In this document: positions 35,576-43,659 of the stretch, one piece after another
Numbering within the stretch: the first letter of the stretch is position 1
How the letters are laid out: every line of letters starts with the position of its first letter
Translations under genes and position numbers: made by a program
Assembly: GCA_963704995.1 (NCBI GenBank)
Contig: CAVPIM010000013.1
Span: 8,570-72,569 of the forward strand
Length of the DNA: 64,000 bases
Direction of reading: 5' to 3'
Source of the DNA: RYN-230 sp963704995
GTDB taxonomy: Bacteria > Actinomycetota > Actinomycetes > Streptosporangiales > Streptosporangiaceae
Notes under the pieces: generated by a model
The model's input: the letters and a program-made list of their open reading frames with translations, nothing else
Databases searched by the model: none
What the model was told of the DNA's origin: nothing

Positions 35576-36547
35576 GTGTGCCCCATGTCCCAAACCTTGA
35601 TCGTGCGTGACGCCCGGCCGTCCGAGCTCGCCGAGATCGGCAACCTGCGGGTGGCGGCCTACGAGGCGGGCGGTTTCCTCTCCGACGCCTCGCACTACGG
35701 CGAGACGCTCCGCACGCTGGGCCACGACGGCAGCGGCCAGATCCTGGCCGCGGTGCAGGAAGATGGCGGGCGCGCCGGTCCGGACGGCACGCCATTCACC
35801 ACCACGGGCCGGATCCTCGGCACCGTCATGCTGCAGCTGTGGCCGGACGCCGGGCACGTGGTGCGGGGCCCGGGCGACGCCGAGGTCAGGGCGCTGGCCG
35901 TCGCGCCGGAGGCGCGCGGGCGCGGCGTGGGGCGGGCCCTGCTCCAGGCGGTCAACGACCAGGCCCGGGCCTGCGGCGTGCGGCACCTGCTGCTGTGCAC
36001 CCAGAAGACGATGCTGGCCGCGCAGCACCTCTATACCGAGGCCGGGTTCCGCCGGCTGCCGGAGCGCGACTGGGAGCCGGTACCAGGATTCACCCTGCTG
36101 GCGTACGGCCTGGAACTCCGCGATTTGACCGACCGGCCTACGGCCCGCTCGTCCGCGATTGACCAACCGGCCTACGGCCCGGTCGTCCGCTCCTGGTCAA
36201 CCGGCCTGATCTGGCCCATCGGGCGGCGGCTCGGCCGCGGCCCGGGCCTGTTCCGCCTGCATGGCGCGGAACGAGGCGAGCCCGGCCCGCGGCCGCCGCG
36301 AGCTGGCCGGGGCGCTGGAGGGCTGGCCAGGCGCGATCTTGTGCAGCTGCTTGTTCAGCGAGCGGAACAGGAAGAACAGGGCGGTGCCCATGCCCGCGAA
36401 CACGAGGAATCCGAGCAGCCCGGGGTACACCTGGCTGGCGGTGCTCGACGCGGCCAGGACGCTCACTGGCTCACCCTCTCCCGGACCCCCGCGAACAGGT
36501 CGTCCTCGGGGAACTCAGTGTCCACTACCGACCTAGCTAGATGGTAG
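35576..36547 (+). CDS. GNAT family N-acetyltransferase with an anomalous C-terminal extension
   Basis: The GNAT domain spans residues 1 to about 185. The acetyl-CoA motif is VRALAVAPEARGRGVGRALL, and LYTEAGFRRLPERDW follows. The start is GTG 35576 or ATG 35585. A GNAT would be expected to stop after LLAYGLEL near 36120. The frame instead runs on for about 140 further residues, across a 34-bp duplication and antisense to the whole membrane-protein gene at 36197-36466. The tail lacks family features. I treat it as run-through caused by the duplication or an indel, so only the first 180 residues are credible. Confidence 0.75.
   Translation: MCPMSQTLIVRDARPSELAEIGNLRVAAYEAGGFLSDASHYGETLRTLGHDGSGQILAAVQEDGGRAGPDGTPFTTTGRILGTVMLQLWPDAGHVVRGPGDAEVRALAVAPEARGRGVGRALLQAVNDQARACGVRHLLLCTQKTMLAAQHLYTEAGFRRLPERDWEPVPGFTLLAYGLELRDLTDRPTARSSAIDQPAYGPVVRSWSTGLIWPIGRRLGRGPGLFRLHGAERGEPGPRPPRAGRGAGGLARRDLVQLLVQRAEQEEQGGAHAREHEESEQPGVHLAGGARRGQDAHWLTLSRTPANRSSSGNSVSTTDLARW
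36123..36190 (+). repeat. 34-bp tandem duplication at the end of the GNAT gene
   Basis: Two adjacent 34-bp copies (36123-36156 and 36157-36190) share GACCGGCCTACGGCCCG-like sequence, with a few differences. It sits exactly where the GNAT domain should end. Confidence 0.75.
36197..36466 (-). CDS. Small single-helix membrane protein next to mca
   Basis: An 89-residue protein. One transmembrane helix (YPGLLGFLVFAGMGTALFFL) is followed by a basic segment (FRSLNKQLHKIAPG) and a charged C-terminal tail. Similar small proteins are frequently encoded immediately after mca in actinomycetes. It overlaps the mca stop by 4 nt. Function unknown, perhaps membrane anchoring or partner of the mycothiol amidase. 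Confidence 0.8.
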   Translation of the reverse strand: MSVLAASSTASQVYPGLLGFLVFAGMGTALFFLFRSLNKQLHKIAPGQPSSAPASSRRPRAGLASFRAMQAEQARAAAEPPPDGPDQAG

Positions 36548-37380
36548 TCCTCGGTCGGCCAGGCCACGCGCTGCACCTCTACCGGGCAGGCGAACCACGA
36601 GCTCTCCGGGTCGATCTGGGTGGCGTGCGCCAGCAGCGCCTGGTCCCGGATCGTGAAGTAGTCGGCGCACTGGACCCGGCTGGTGATCTCCACCGGCTTG
36701 CGGTCCGATGCCCGCTCGTCCCAGCGCTTGAACCAGTCCGCGTACGGCGACTCCAGGTCCCGCCGCAGCATCTCCTCGTGCAGCGCGGTGATCCGGTCCT
36801 TGTGGAACGTGGCGAAGTAGTACAGCTTGAGCGGCTGCCAGGGATCCCCGGTCCCCGGGTAGCGGTCCGGGTCCGCGGCGGCCTCGAACGCCTCCACCGC
36901 GACCTGGTGGGTCTTGATGTGATCCGGGTGCGGGTAGCCGCCCTCTTCGTCATAGGTCAGGATCACGTGCGGCCGGAATTCGCGGACCGCGCGGACCAGC
37001 GGCCCGGCCGCCACCTCGAGGGGCTCCAGCGCGAAACAGCCGTCCGGCAGCGGCGGCAGCGGATCGCCCTCGGGCAGCCCGGAGTCGACGAATCCGAGGA
37101 ACTCCTGGCGCACGCCGAGGATCTCGCGGGCCCGGTCCATCTCCTCGCGCCGGATCCGGGCCAGGTTATCCCGGACGTCGGGCCGCTCCATGGCCTTGTT
37201 CAGGATGTCGCCCCGCTCACCGCCGGTCAGCGTGGCCACCATGACCTCTGCGCCTTCGCGGACGTAGCGGGCCATGGTGGCGGCACCCTTGCTCGATTCG
37301 TCGTCCGGGTGCGCGTGCACGGCCATCAGCCGCAACGGCTGGGACGGCGGAACCACCGGATCGTTCGTGGTGGCAGACAA
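36463..37380 (-). CDS. mca: Mycothiol S-conjugate amidase
   Basis: About 305 residues. The LmbE/PIG-L zinc amidase motif AVHAHPDDES binds Zn (His and Asp), and GGYPHPDHIKTHQVAVEAF supplies another His. It cleaves mycothiol S-conjugates of toxins to mercapturic acids and GlcN-inositol, which is specific to mycothiol-producing actinomycetes. I prefer the TTG at 37380, with GAGGGGA upstream, over the longer ATG start at 37401. Divergent from greA, a common arrangement. Confidence 0.93.
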   Translation of the reverse strand: MSATTNDPVVPPSQPLRLMAVHAHPDDESSKGAATMARYVREGAEVMVATLTGGERGDILNKAMERPDVRDNLARIRREEMDRAREILGVRQEFLGFVDSGLPEGDPLPPLPDGCFALEPLEVAAGPLVRAVREFRPHVILTYDEEGGYPHPDHIKTHQVAVEAFEAAADPDRYPGTGDPWQPLKLYYFATFHKDRITALHEEMLRRDLESPYADWFKRWDERASDRKPVEITSRVQCADYFTIRDQALLAHATQIDPESSWFACPVEVQRVAWPTEDYHLARSVVDTEFPEDDLFAGVRERVSQ

Positions 37381-37677
37381 GCGAGTTCCCCTCGGCACCA
37401 TGAAGTGGTCAATTGGACCGGCGAACAGCTTCCCGGCAGGTGCACCCGGGGCAGTACCTCGCCGACAGAACATTGTGCAGGACAACGCGCTGGCCCCGCG
37501 ACGACATTCCCGTATAGTGGCGGGCTCTGACGACGCAGCGACGTCAGGCCTGGCATGCCCGGAACTCGTGAGGGGCGACGTACTTGTCAGGCCTTGTTAG
37601 CCTCGAATGATTACCCCCGAGGAGCCGCGCACGGCTCACGCGGATCCGAGCGTCCGCACTGCAGGCAAGGAGTACCC

Positions 37678-38178
37678 GTGACCGAGACGAACAACGACAG
37701 CCTTACCTGGCTCACCCAGGAGGCGTACGACCGGCTCAAGACGGAGCTGGATTACCTCTCGGGGCCGGGGCGGGTCGACATCGCCAAAAAGATCGAAGCC
37801 GCCCGCGACGAGGGCGACCTGCGCGAGAACGGCGGCTACCACGCCGCCAAGGAGGAGCAGGGCAAGATCGAGGGCCGGATCATCCAGCTCGCGCACATCC
37901 TGCAGCACGCCAAGGTGGGTGAGCCGCCGCGGACAGACGGGGTGGTCGGGCCGGGGATGACCGTGACCATCCGGTTCGCCGGCGACGACGACGAGGTGAC
38001 CTTCCTGCTGGCCTCCCGGGAGGAGAGCGGCGCCCCGATCGACGTCTACTCGCCGCGCTCTCCGCTGGGCAGCGCCATCAACGGCAAGAAGATCGGCGAT
38101 ACGGCCACCTACCAGCTGCCGAACGGCCGGGCGGCCAAGGTCGAGATCCTGGAGGCCGTCCCGTACATCGGCGGCTGA
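37678..38178 (+). CDS. greA: Transcription elongation factor GreA
   Basis: A 166-residue GreA that stimulates cleavage of backtracked RNA by RNA polymerase. The coiled coil has the acidic tip and basic residues (RVDIAKKIEAARDEGDLREN and GGYHAAKEEQGKIEGRI). The globular domain ends VEILEAVPYIGG-like. The GTG at 37678 is preceded by AAGGAG with a 5-nt gap. A TATAGT -10-like element lies at 37513-37518, leaving a long leader. A perfect terminator follows. Confidence 0.95.
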   Translation: MTETNNDSLTWLTQEAYDRLKTELDYLSGPGRVDIAKKIEAARDEGDLRENGGYHAAKEEQGKIEGRIIQLAHILQHAKVGEPPRTDGVVGPGMTVTIRFAGDDDEVTFLLASREESGAPIDVYSPRSPLGSAINGKKIGDTATYQLPNGRAAKVEILEAVPYIGG

Positions 38179-38192
38179 CCCCGGACGTGCCC

Positions 38193-38230
38193 GCGTGGCG
38201 CGCACCGCCCTGAGGCGGTGCGCGCCACGC
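38193..38230. terminator. Bidirectional terminator between greA and the DHA2 exporter
   Basis: GCGTGGCGCGCACCGCC (38193-38209) pairs perfectly with 38214-38230 over 17 bp with a 4-nt loop CTGA. It lies 14 bp after the greA stop and in the gap between convergent genes. Confidence 0.85.
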
Positions 38231-38257
38231 TGGCGTTTACGTACCGGCCACCCGTGC

Positions 38258-39820
38258 TCAGCCCACCAGTTCCGGGGCCGCTGTCTCGGCGTCGCCCGGG
38301 GCGGTGCGGCCGCGGAGCGGCACCTCCTTGATGAACCAGGCCAGGACGAAGGCCAGCGCGGCCGCCGGGATGGCCCACAGGAACACCCCGTGGATCGCAT
38401 ACGAGATCGCGTAGTACACGTCGTGCTGGACGGCCGCGGGCAGCGACCGGACCGTGGCCGGGTCGAACTGGCCGCCGCTGGTGGACAGGTGCACGCCGGG
38501 CGACACCGAGGTCAGCGCCTCGGTCAGCCGCCGGGCGAAGATGGCCCCGAACGCCGAGACCCCGATCGACCCGCCGATCTGCTGGAAGAACAGCCGCGAG
38601 CTGCTGGCCACACCGATGTCGCGGGGCTCCACGCTGTTCTGCGCGACCAGCGTGGTCATCTGCATGAGGAAGCCCATGCCGAAGCCCAGCGCCATCATGT
38701 ACAGGCCAGAGGTCACCCGGCTGGTGTCCACCCCGAGCAGGGACAGCAGCCACATGCCGAGGGTCATGAACGCCGCGCCGATGATCGGCAGCGCCCGGTA
38801 CCGGCCGGTCCGGGTGGTGATCTGGCCCGCGATCAGCGAGGTGATCATCACGCCGACCATCATGGGCGTGAGCAGCAGGCCGCTGACGGTCGGTGAGGCG
38901 CCCTGCACGGTCTGCTGGTACAGCGGCAGGAACGTGATCGCGCCGAACATGGCCAGCCCGGCCAGGAAGCTGAGGCCGGTGACGACGGCGAAGTTCCGGT
39001 TGCGGAAGATGTGCAGCGGCAGGATCGGCTCAGGCGCCCGCGCCTCGATCATGATGAACAGGGCCACGCTCACCACGGCCACCGCGGCCAGGCCGAGGAT
39101 CTGGGCTGACGCCCAGGCGTACTGGCTGCCGCCCCAGGTGGAGACGAGCACGATCGCGGTGGTGGCCACGGCCAGCACCAGCGCGCCCAGGTAGTCCACC
39201 CGGTGCTTGATCCTCCGCCGCGGCAGGTGCAGGGTCGCGGCCAGGTAGGCCAGGGCCACGCCGCCGAGCGGCAGGTTGATGTAGAAGATCCAGCGCCAGG
39301 AGAAGCTGTCGGTGATCCACCCGCCCAGCAGCGGGCCGCCGATGGTGGCGATCATCATCACGGCCATGATGTAGCCCATGTACTGGCCCCGCTCGCGGGG
39401 CGAGACCAGGTCACCGATGATCGCGATGGCGCTGACCATCAGGCCGCCGGCGCCGAGGCCCTGGATGGCCCGGAACGTGATGAGCTGGGTCATGGACTGG
39501 GACAGCCCGGCCGCCGCGGAGCCGGCCAGGAAGATCACGATGGCCGTCATGAACAGCTTCTTGCGGCCGTACATGTCGCCGAGTTTCCCGTACAGCGGGG
39601 TGGTGATGGTCGAGGCCAGGACGTAGGCAGTGACCACCCAGGACAGGTGCGCGACGCCGCCCAGGCTGCCGACGATGCGGGGCAGCGCGGTGCCCACGAT
39701 GAGCTGGTCGAGCATGGCCAGCATGATGGCCATGAGCAGCCCCGGCAGCACCACGAGCACCTCGCGGCGCATGCCCGGCCCGGCCTGCGGTGCTGCTGGA
39801 GCGGCTTGCGTGTCTGTCAT
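38258..39820 (-). CDS. DHA2-family (EmrB/QacA-type) MFS drug exporter
   Basis: A 520-residue, 14-helix exporter. It has the DHA2 signatures LLMAIMLAMLDQLIVGTALP at helix 1, GKLGDMYGRKKLFMTAIV (motif A), GLGAGGLMVSAIAIIGDLVS (motif C-like) and GPLLGGWITDSFSWRWIFYI. It exports cationic drugs or metabolites using the proton gradient. Divergent from a TetR gene with two operator copies between them, so that TetR is its likely repressor. Confidence 0.93.
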   Translation of the reverse strand: MTDTQAAPAAPQAGPGMRREVLVVLPGLLMAIMLAMLDQLIVGTALPRIVGSLGGVAHLSWVVTAYVLASTITTPLYGKLGDMYGRKKLFMTAIVIFLAGSAAAGLSQSMTQLITFRAIQGLGAGGLMVSAIAIIGDLVSPRERGQYMGYIMAVMMIATIGGPLLGGWITDSFSWRWIFYINLPLGGVALAYLAATLHLPRRRIKHRVDYLGALVLAVATTAIVLVSTWGGSQYAWASAQILGLAAVAVVSVALFIMIEARAPEPILPLHIFRNRNFAVVTGLSFLAGLAMFGAITFLPLYQQTVQGASPTVSGLLLTPMMVGVMITSLIAGQITTRTGRYRALPIIGAAFMTLGMWLLSLLGVDTSRVTSGLYMMALGFGMGFLMQMTTLVAQNSVEPRDIGVASSSRLFFQQIGGSIGVSAFGAIFARRLTEALTSVSPGVHLSTSGGQFDPATVRSLPAAVQHDVYYAISYAIHGVFLWAIPAAALAFVLAWFIKEVPLRGRTAPGDAETAAPELVG

Positions 39821-39861
39821 GCCCGACCCCACTGATCATGACTACTCGGCTGATGACTACT

Positions 39862-39927
39862 TACTTGCCGACCGGCTAGTATGACGACGCCAGGCTAGAG
39901 CGCTAACTAACCGGGCGTCAAGTAAGT
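39862..39927. promoter_or_regulatory. Two inverted TetR operator copies in the exporter/TetR gap
   Basis: Copy 1 at 39862-39881 starts TACTTGCCG and ends GGCTAGTA, a 20-bp palindrome with 16 of 20 symmetric positions. Copy 2 at 39903-39927, read on the minus strand, gives ACTTACTTGACGCCCGGTTA and so repeats the core ACTTACTTG plus CCGG plus TAGT. The copies are about 43 bp apart, flanking the likely promoters of both genes. Confidence 0.7.
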
Positions 39928-39945
39928 TTAGTGAAGGGAGGGCCA

Positions 39946-40548
39946 GTGGTTGCGGAGCCGGAGAAGGCGAGGCCGCCCCGGGGTGACACCCGGCAGCGGA
40001 TCCAGGCCGTGGCCCTCGAGCTGTTCGCGGAGCAGGGCTACGAGAAGACCTCGCTGCGGGAGATCGCCGGGCGGCTCGACGTGACCAAGGCCGCCCTCTA
40101 CTACCACTTCAAGTCCAAAGAGGACATCGTCCGCAGCTTCACCGAGGACTACGTGACCGAGCTGGACGCGCTCATCGCGTGGGGCACCGCCCAGCCCCGG
40201 ACCAGCGGGAACCGGGCTGTCATCCTCGACCGCTACGCCGCCATCGTCGGCCGCCGGCTGGGCGTGCTGCGCTTCCTGGAGCAGAACCAGGCCGCCGTGC
40301 ACCACCTGATGGCCGAGGGCGCGCAGGACCGCAAGAAGCTGTTCCGCACGCAGTTCGAGACCCTGCGCGACCTGCTCGTCGAGCCGGATGCCTCGCTGCG
40401 GGACCGGGTCCGGGCGTCGGTCGCCGTCGTCTCGGTGGGCATCTCCTGCCTGCTGTTCGAGAAGGACTCCGGCGCCGAGGACGAGCTGCACGGCATCGTC
40501 CTGGAGACCGCCTGCGAGCTGGCCGGGGTCAGCCCGCCCCGGGCTTAG
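39946..40548 (+). CDS. TetR family regulator of the adjacent exporter
   Basis: A 200-residue TetR protein. The helix-turn-helix is LELFAEQGYEKTSLREIAGR and LDVTKAALYYHFKSKEDIVR. The ligand domain follows without a recognisable metabolite signature. GTG 39946 follows GGGAGG; the frame also opens at GTG 39931. Divergent from the DHA2 exporter with two operators between. The 3' end overlaps the Lrp gene by 20 bp. Confidence 0.92.
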   Translation: MVAEPEKARPPRGDTRQRIQAVALELFAEQGYEKTSLREIAGRLDVTKAALYYHFKSKEDIVRSFTEDYVTELDALIAWGTAQPRTSGNRAVILDRYAAIVGRRLGVLRFLEQNQAAVHHLMAEGAQDRKKLFRTQFETLRDLLVEPDASLRDRVRASVAVVSVGISCLLFEKDSGAEDELHGIVLETACELAGVSPPRA

Positions 40549-41005
40549 CCACCGCGTCCACCAGGGGCAGCACCCGGTAGGGCAGCGGGGTGGCCAGCGC
40601 GATGACCGTGGAGGCCCGCACCACCCCGGCCACGTCCAGGATGGCGTCGATGACCCGCTGCAGGTCGGCGTTGGTCCGGGCCACCACGCGGCACAGCATG
40701 TCGGCCGGCCCGGTGATCGTGTGCGCCTCCAGCACCTCGGGGATGGCGGCCAGCCGCCCGGCCACCGGGTCATGCCCGCCCGGCTGGCGGATCTCCAGCG
40801 TGACGAAGGCGGTCACGCCGTGCCCCAGCGCCACCGGGTCCACCTCCGGGCCGTACCCGGTGATCACCCCGCGGGCGTGCAGCCGGTCCAGCCGGGCCTG
40901 GACCGTGCCGCGGGCCACGCCCAGCCGCCGTGAGGCCTCCAGCACCCCGACCCGGGGTTCGGCGGCCAGCAGGCCGATGAGCCGCGCGTCCAGGCTGTCG
41001 ATCAC
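40529..41005 (-). CDS. Lrp/AsnC family regulator, divergent from hppD
   Basis: A 158-residue Lrp/AsnC protein. The N-terminal helix-turn-helix is LDARLIGLLAAEPRVGVLEA and LGVARGTVQARLDRLHARGV. The C-terminal RAM domain binds amino acids (ITGPADMLCRVVARTNADL). It is divergent from hppD with a 173-bp A/T-rich gap. In actinomycetes hppD is commonly controlled by an AsnC-type neighbour responsive to tyrosine or phenylalanine, which fits here. Confidence 0.9.
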   Translation of the reverse strand: MIDSLDARLIGLLAAEPRVGVLEASRRLGVARGTVQARLDRLHARGVITGYGPEVDPVALGHGVTAFVTLEIRQPGGHDPVAGRLAAIPEVLEAHTITGPADMLCRVVARTNADLQRVIDAILDVAGVVRASTVIALATPLPYRVLPLVDAVAKPGAG

Positions 41006-41178
41006 GAGGAATCACCCCTTCGCCAGCGCTGCCCGGCATCCCGGTCAGGCTGTACAGCTGCCCCGGTAAGTTCCGTTGCGGAATATACAAATTGACTAGT
41101 AAATAATCACAGTGTTGCACAATCTGCCACCTGGGCGGATCCTGCTCCCATCACCACTCAAGCCATACGGAGCGTGCG

Positions 41179-42306
41179 ATGACCGCCAGCAGCCCGGCCG
41201 GATTCCGGCCCGCGACGGATGAGTTCCCGGTCACCGGCATGGACGCGGTCGTCTTCGCGGTGGGCAACGCGCGGCAGGCCGCCCACTACTACTCCGCCGT
41301 GTTCGGGATGCGCTGCGTGGCCTACCGCGGCCCGGAGACCGGGTGCCGGGACGAGGCGGCCTACGTGCTCGAGTCCGGCCAGGCCCGGTTCGTGCTGCGT
41401 GGCCCGGTGCGGGCCGGCACCGAGCTGGGCCGGCACGTCGCCGCGCACGGCGACGGGGTGATCGACCTGGCCCTCGGGGTGCAGTCCGCCGAAGCCGCCT
41501 ACGAGTACGCCACCAGCCGGGGCGCGCGCGGCCTGGAGGAGCCGCGGGTCACCGAGGACGAGCAGGGCAAGGTGGTGCTGGCCAGCATCGCGGCCTACGG
41601 GGACACCCGGCACACGCTGGTCGAGCGGTCCTCCTACAGCGGCCCCTACCTGCCCGGGTACGCCGCCGCCCGGCCGATCCTCGCGCCGCCGGCCCGGCCG
41701 CTGTTCACCGCCGTCGACCACTGCGTCGGCAACGTGGAGCTGGGCAAGATGGACCAGTGGGTGGGCTTCTACCAGCGGGTGATGGGCTTCACCAACATGA
41801 AGGAGTTCGTCGGCGACGACATCGCCACCGAGTATTCCGCGCTGATGAGCAAGGTGGTCGCGGACGGCTCACGGACGGTCAAGTTCCCCATCAACGAGCC
41901 CGCAGCGGGCAAGAAGAAGTCCCAGATCGACGAGTACCTGGAGTTCTACGGCGGCCCCGGGGTCCAGCACATCGCGCTGGCCTGCGACGACATCGTGGCC
42001 ACGGTCCGGTCCATGAAGGCCGCGGGGGTGGAGTTCCTGGACACGCCGGACAGCTACTACGACACGCTCGGCGAGTGGGCCGGGGAGACCCGGGTGGGCG
42101 TGGAGACCCTCCGCGAGCTGCGCATCCTGGCCGACCGGGACGAGGACGGCTACCTGCTGCAGATCTTCACCCGGCCCGTGCAGGACCGCCCCACGGTGTT
42201 CTTCGAGCTGATCGAGCGGCACGGCTCGGACGGCTTCGGCAAGGGCAACTTCAAGGCGCTGTTCGAGGCGATCGAGCGGGAGCAGGCCCGGCGCGGGAAC
42301 CTGTAA
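41179..42306 (+). CDS. hppD: 4-hydroxyphenylpyruvate dioxygenase
   Basis: A 375-residue two-domain vicinal-oxygen-chelate enzyme that turns 4-hydroxyphenylpyruvate into homogentisate in tyrosine breakdown. The iron ligands are His near residue 182 (FTAVDHCVGNVE), His near 264 (GPGVQHIALACDD) and Glu near 342 (TVFFELIERHG). The C-terminal GKGNFKALFEAIEREQARRG helix is diagnostic of HPPD. Other homogentisate genes are not adjacent. Divergent from the Lrp gene. Confidence 0.96.
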   Translation: MTASSPAGFRPATDEFPVTGMDAVVFAVGNARQAAHYYSAVFGMRCVAYRGPETGCRDEAAYVLESGQARFVLRGPVRAGTELGRHVAAHGDGVIDLALGVQSAEAAYEYATSRGARGLEEPRVTEDEQGKVVLASIAAYGDTRHTLVERSSYSGPYLPGYAAARPILAPPARPLFTAVDHCVGNVELGKMDQWVGFYQRVMGFTNMKEFVGDDIATEYSALMSKVVADGSRTVKFPINEPAAGKKKSQIDEYLEFYGGPGVQHIALACDDIVATVRSMKAAGVEFLDTPDSYYDTLGEWAGETRVGVETLRELRILADRDEDGYLLQIFTRPVQDRPTVFFELIERHGSDGFGKGNFKALFEAIEREQARRGNL

Positions 42307-42352
42307 GCGCGCAGGCCCGTACGCGGCCGCGCGGCCACCGGCCACCGGCGCG

Positions 42353-43573
42353 TCACCGGAACATCAGGTGGTAGCCGACCTCGCGGAGCTGGCTGATCAC
42401 GTCGTCGCAGTGCGCCGGGCCGCGCGTCTCGACCTGCAGCAGCACCTCGACCTCATCCACCCGCAGCCGCGGCGTGACGCGCTCGTGCATCACGTCGAGC
42501 ACGTTCGCGCCCAGGCCGGCCACCGCGCCCAGCAGGCCGGCCAGCGCGCCGGGACGGTCCGGGATCCGGCACCGGAAGGTCAGGTAGCGGCCGGCCGCGG
42601 CCAGGCCGTGCCGCAGCACCTTGGCCAGCAGCAGCGGGTCGATGTTGCCGCCGGACAGCACGGCCACCACCGGCGGCTCGAACATGCCGGCGTTCTCCAT
42701 CAGCCCGGCCACGGCGGCCGCCCCGGCCGGCTCGACCACCTGCTTGGCGCGCTCCAGGCACAGCAGCAGCGCCCGGGACAGGCTCTCCTCGGACACGGTC
42801 AGCACGTGATCGACGAACTTGGAGATGATCCCGAACGGGATCTCCCCGGGCTGGCAGACCGCGATGCCGTCGGCCATGGTCGCGGCGGGCTGCACCCGGA
42901 CCGGGTGGCCGGCCGCCAGTGAGGCCGGGTAGGCCGCGACCGCCTCGGCCTGCACGCCGATCACGGCCACCGAGGGGTCCGCGGACTTGATCGCGACCGT
43001 GACCCCGGCGGCCACACCGCCCCCGCCGACCGGGATCGCGACCGTGCGCACCTGCGGGCACTGCTCCAGGATCTCCAGCCCGAGGGTGCCCTGGCCCGCG
43101 ACGATGTCCGGGTGATCGAACGGGTGGATGAGCACCGCGCCGGTTTCGGCCGCGAACTCACGCGCGTACTCCACCGCGTCGTCCACGGTCGAGCCGCGCA
43201 TGATGATGTCTGCCCCGTAGCCCCGGGTCGCCTCGATCTTGGGCAGCTGGGCACCCTCCGGCATGATCACGGTGGCCTTCACGCCCAGTATCTCGGCGGC
43301 GAACGCCACTCCCTGCGCGTGGTTGCCGGCGCTGGCCGCGACCACGCCCCGGGCCCGTTCCTCCTCGCTGAGCCGGGAGATCCGGAAGTAACCGCCGCGG
43401 GCCTTGAACGACCCGGTGCGCTGCAGGTTCTCGCACTTGAGGAACACGGGACCGCCGAGCCGCTCGGACAGCACCCGGGAGTGCAGCAGCGGGGTCGGCG
43501 GCAGGATCTCGCGGAGTACGTCGCGGGCGCTGGCCACGTCGTCAGGACCCACGGCGGGGGAGGTAATCGCCAT
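42353..43573 (-). CDS. ilvA: Threonine ammonia-lyase (biosynthetic)
   Basis: A 406-residue fold-type II PLP enzyme that makes 2-oxobutanoate from threonine, the first step of isoleucine synthesis. The PLP Lys is in TGSFKARGGYFR; the phosphate loop is VAIPVGGGGVAAGV. A single C-terminal ACT domain (RCRIPDRPGALAGLLGAV) suggests regulation, as in the short actinomycete type. The ATG has little leader and may be leaderless. Convergent with hppD. Confidence 0.94.
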   Translation of the reverse strand: MAITSPAVGPDDVASARDVLREILPPTPLLHSRVLSERLGGPVFLKCENLQRTGSFKARGGYFRISRLSEEERARGVVAASAGNHAQGVAFAAEILGVKATVIMPEGAQLPKIEATRGYGADIIMRGSTVDDAVEYAREFAAETGAVLIHPFDHPDIVAGQGTLGLEILEQCPQVRTVAIPVGGGGVAAGVTVAIKSADPSVAVIGVQAEAVAAYPASLAAGHPVRVQPAATMADGIAVCQPGEIPFGIISKFVDHVLTVSEESLSRALLLCLERAKQVVEPAGAAAVAGLMENAGMFEPPVVAVLSGGNIDPLLLAKVLRHGLAAAGRYLTFRCRIPDRPGALAGLLGAVAGLGANVLDVMHERVTPRLRVDEVEVLLQVETRGPAHCDDVISQLREVGYHLMFR

Positions 43574-43659
43574 CCTTGCAGTGTCGCATCCGGCCCGGCC
43601 TGCCCCGGCCTGCCCAGCCGGGATGCGAGCAGCGCGGGCGGGGACGTAGTGTCAAAAGC

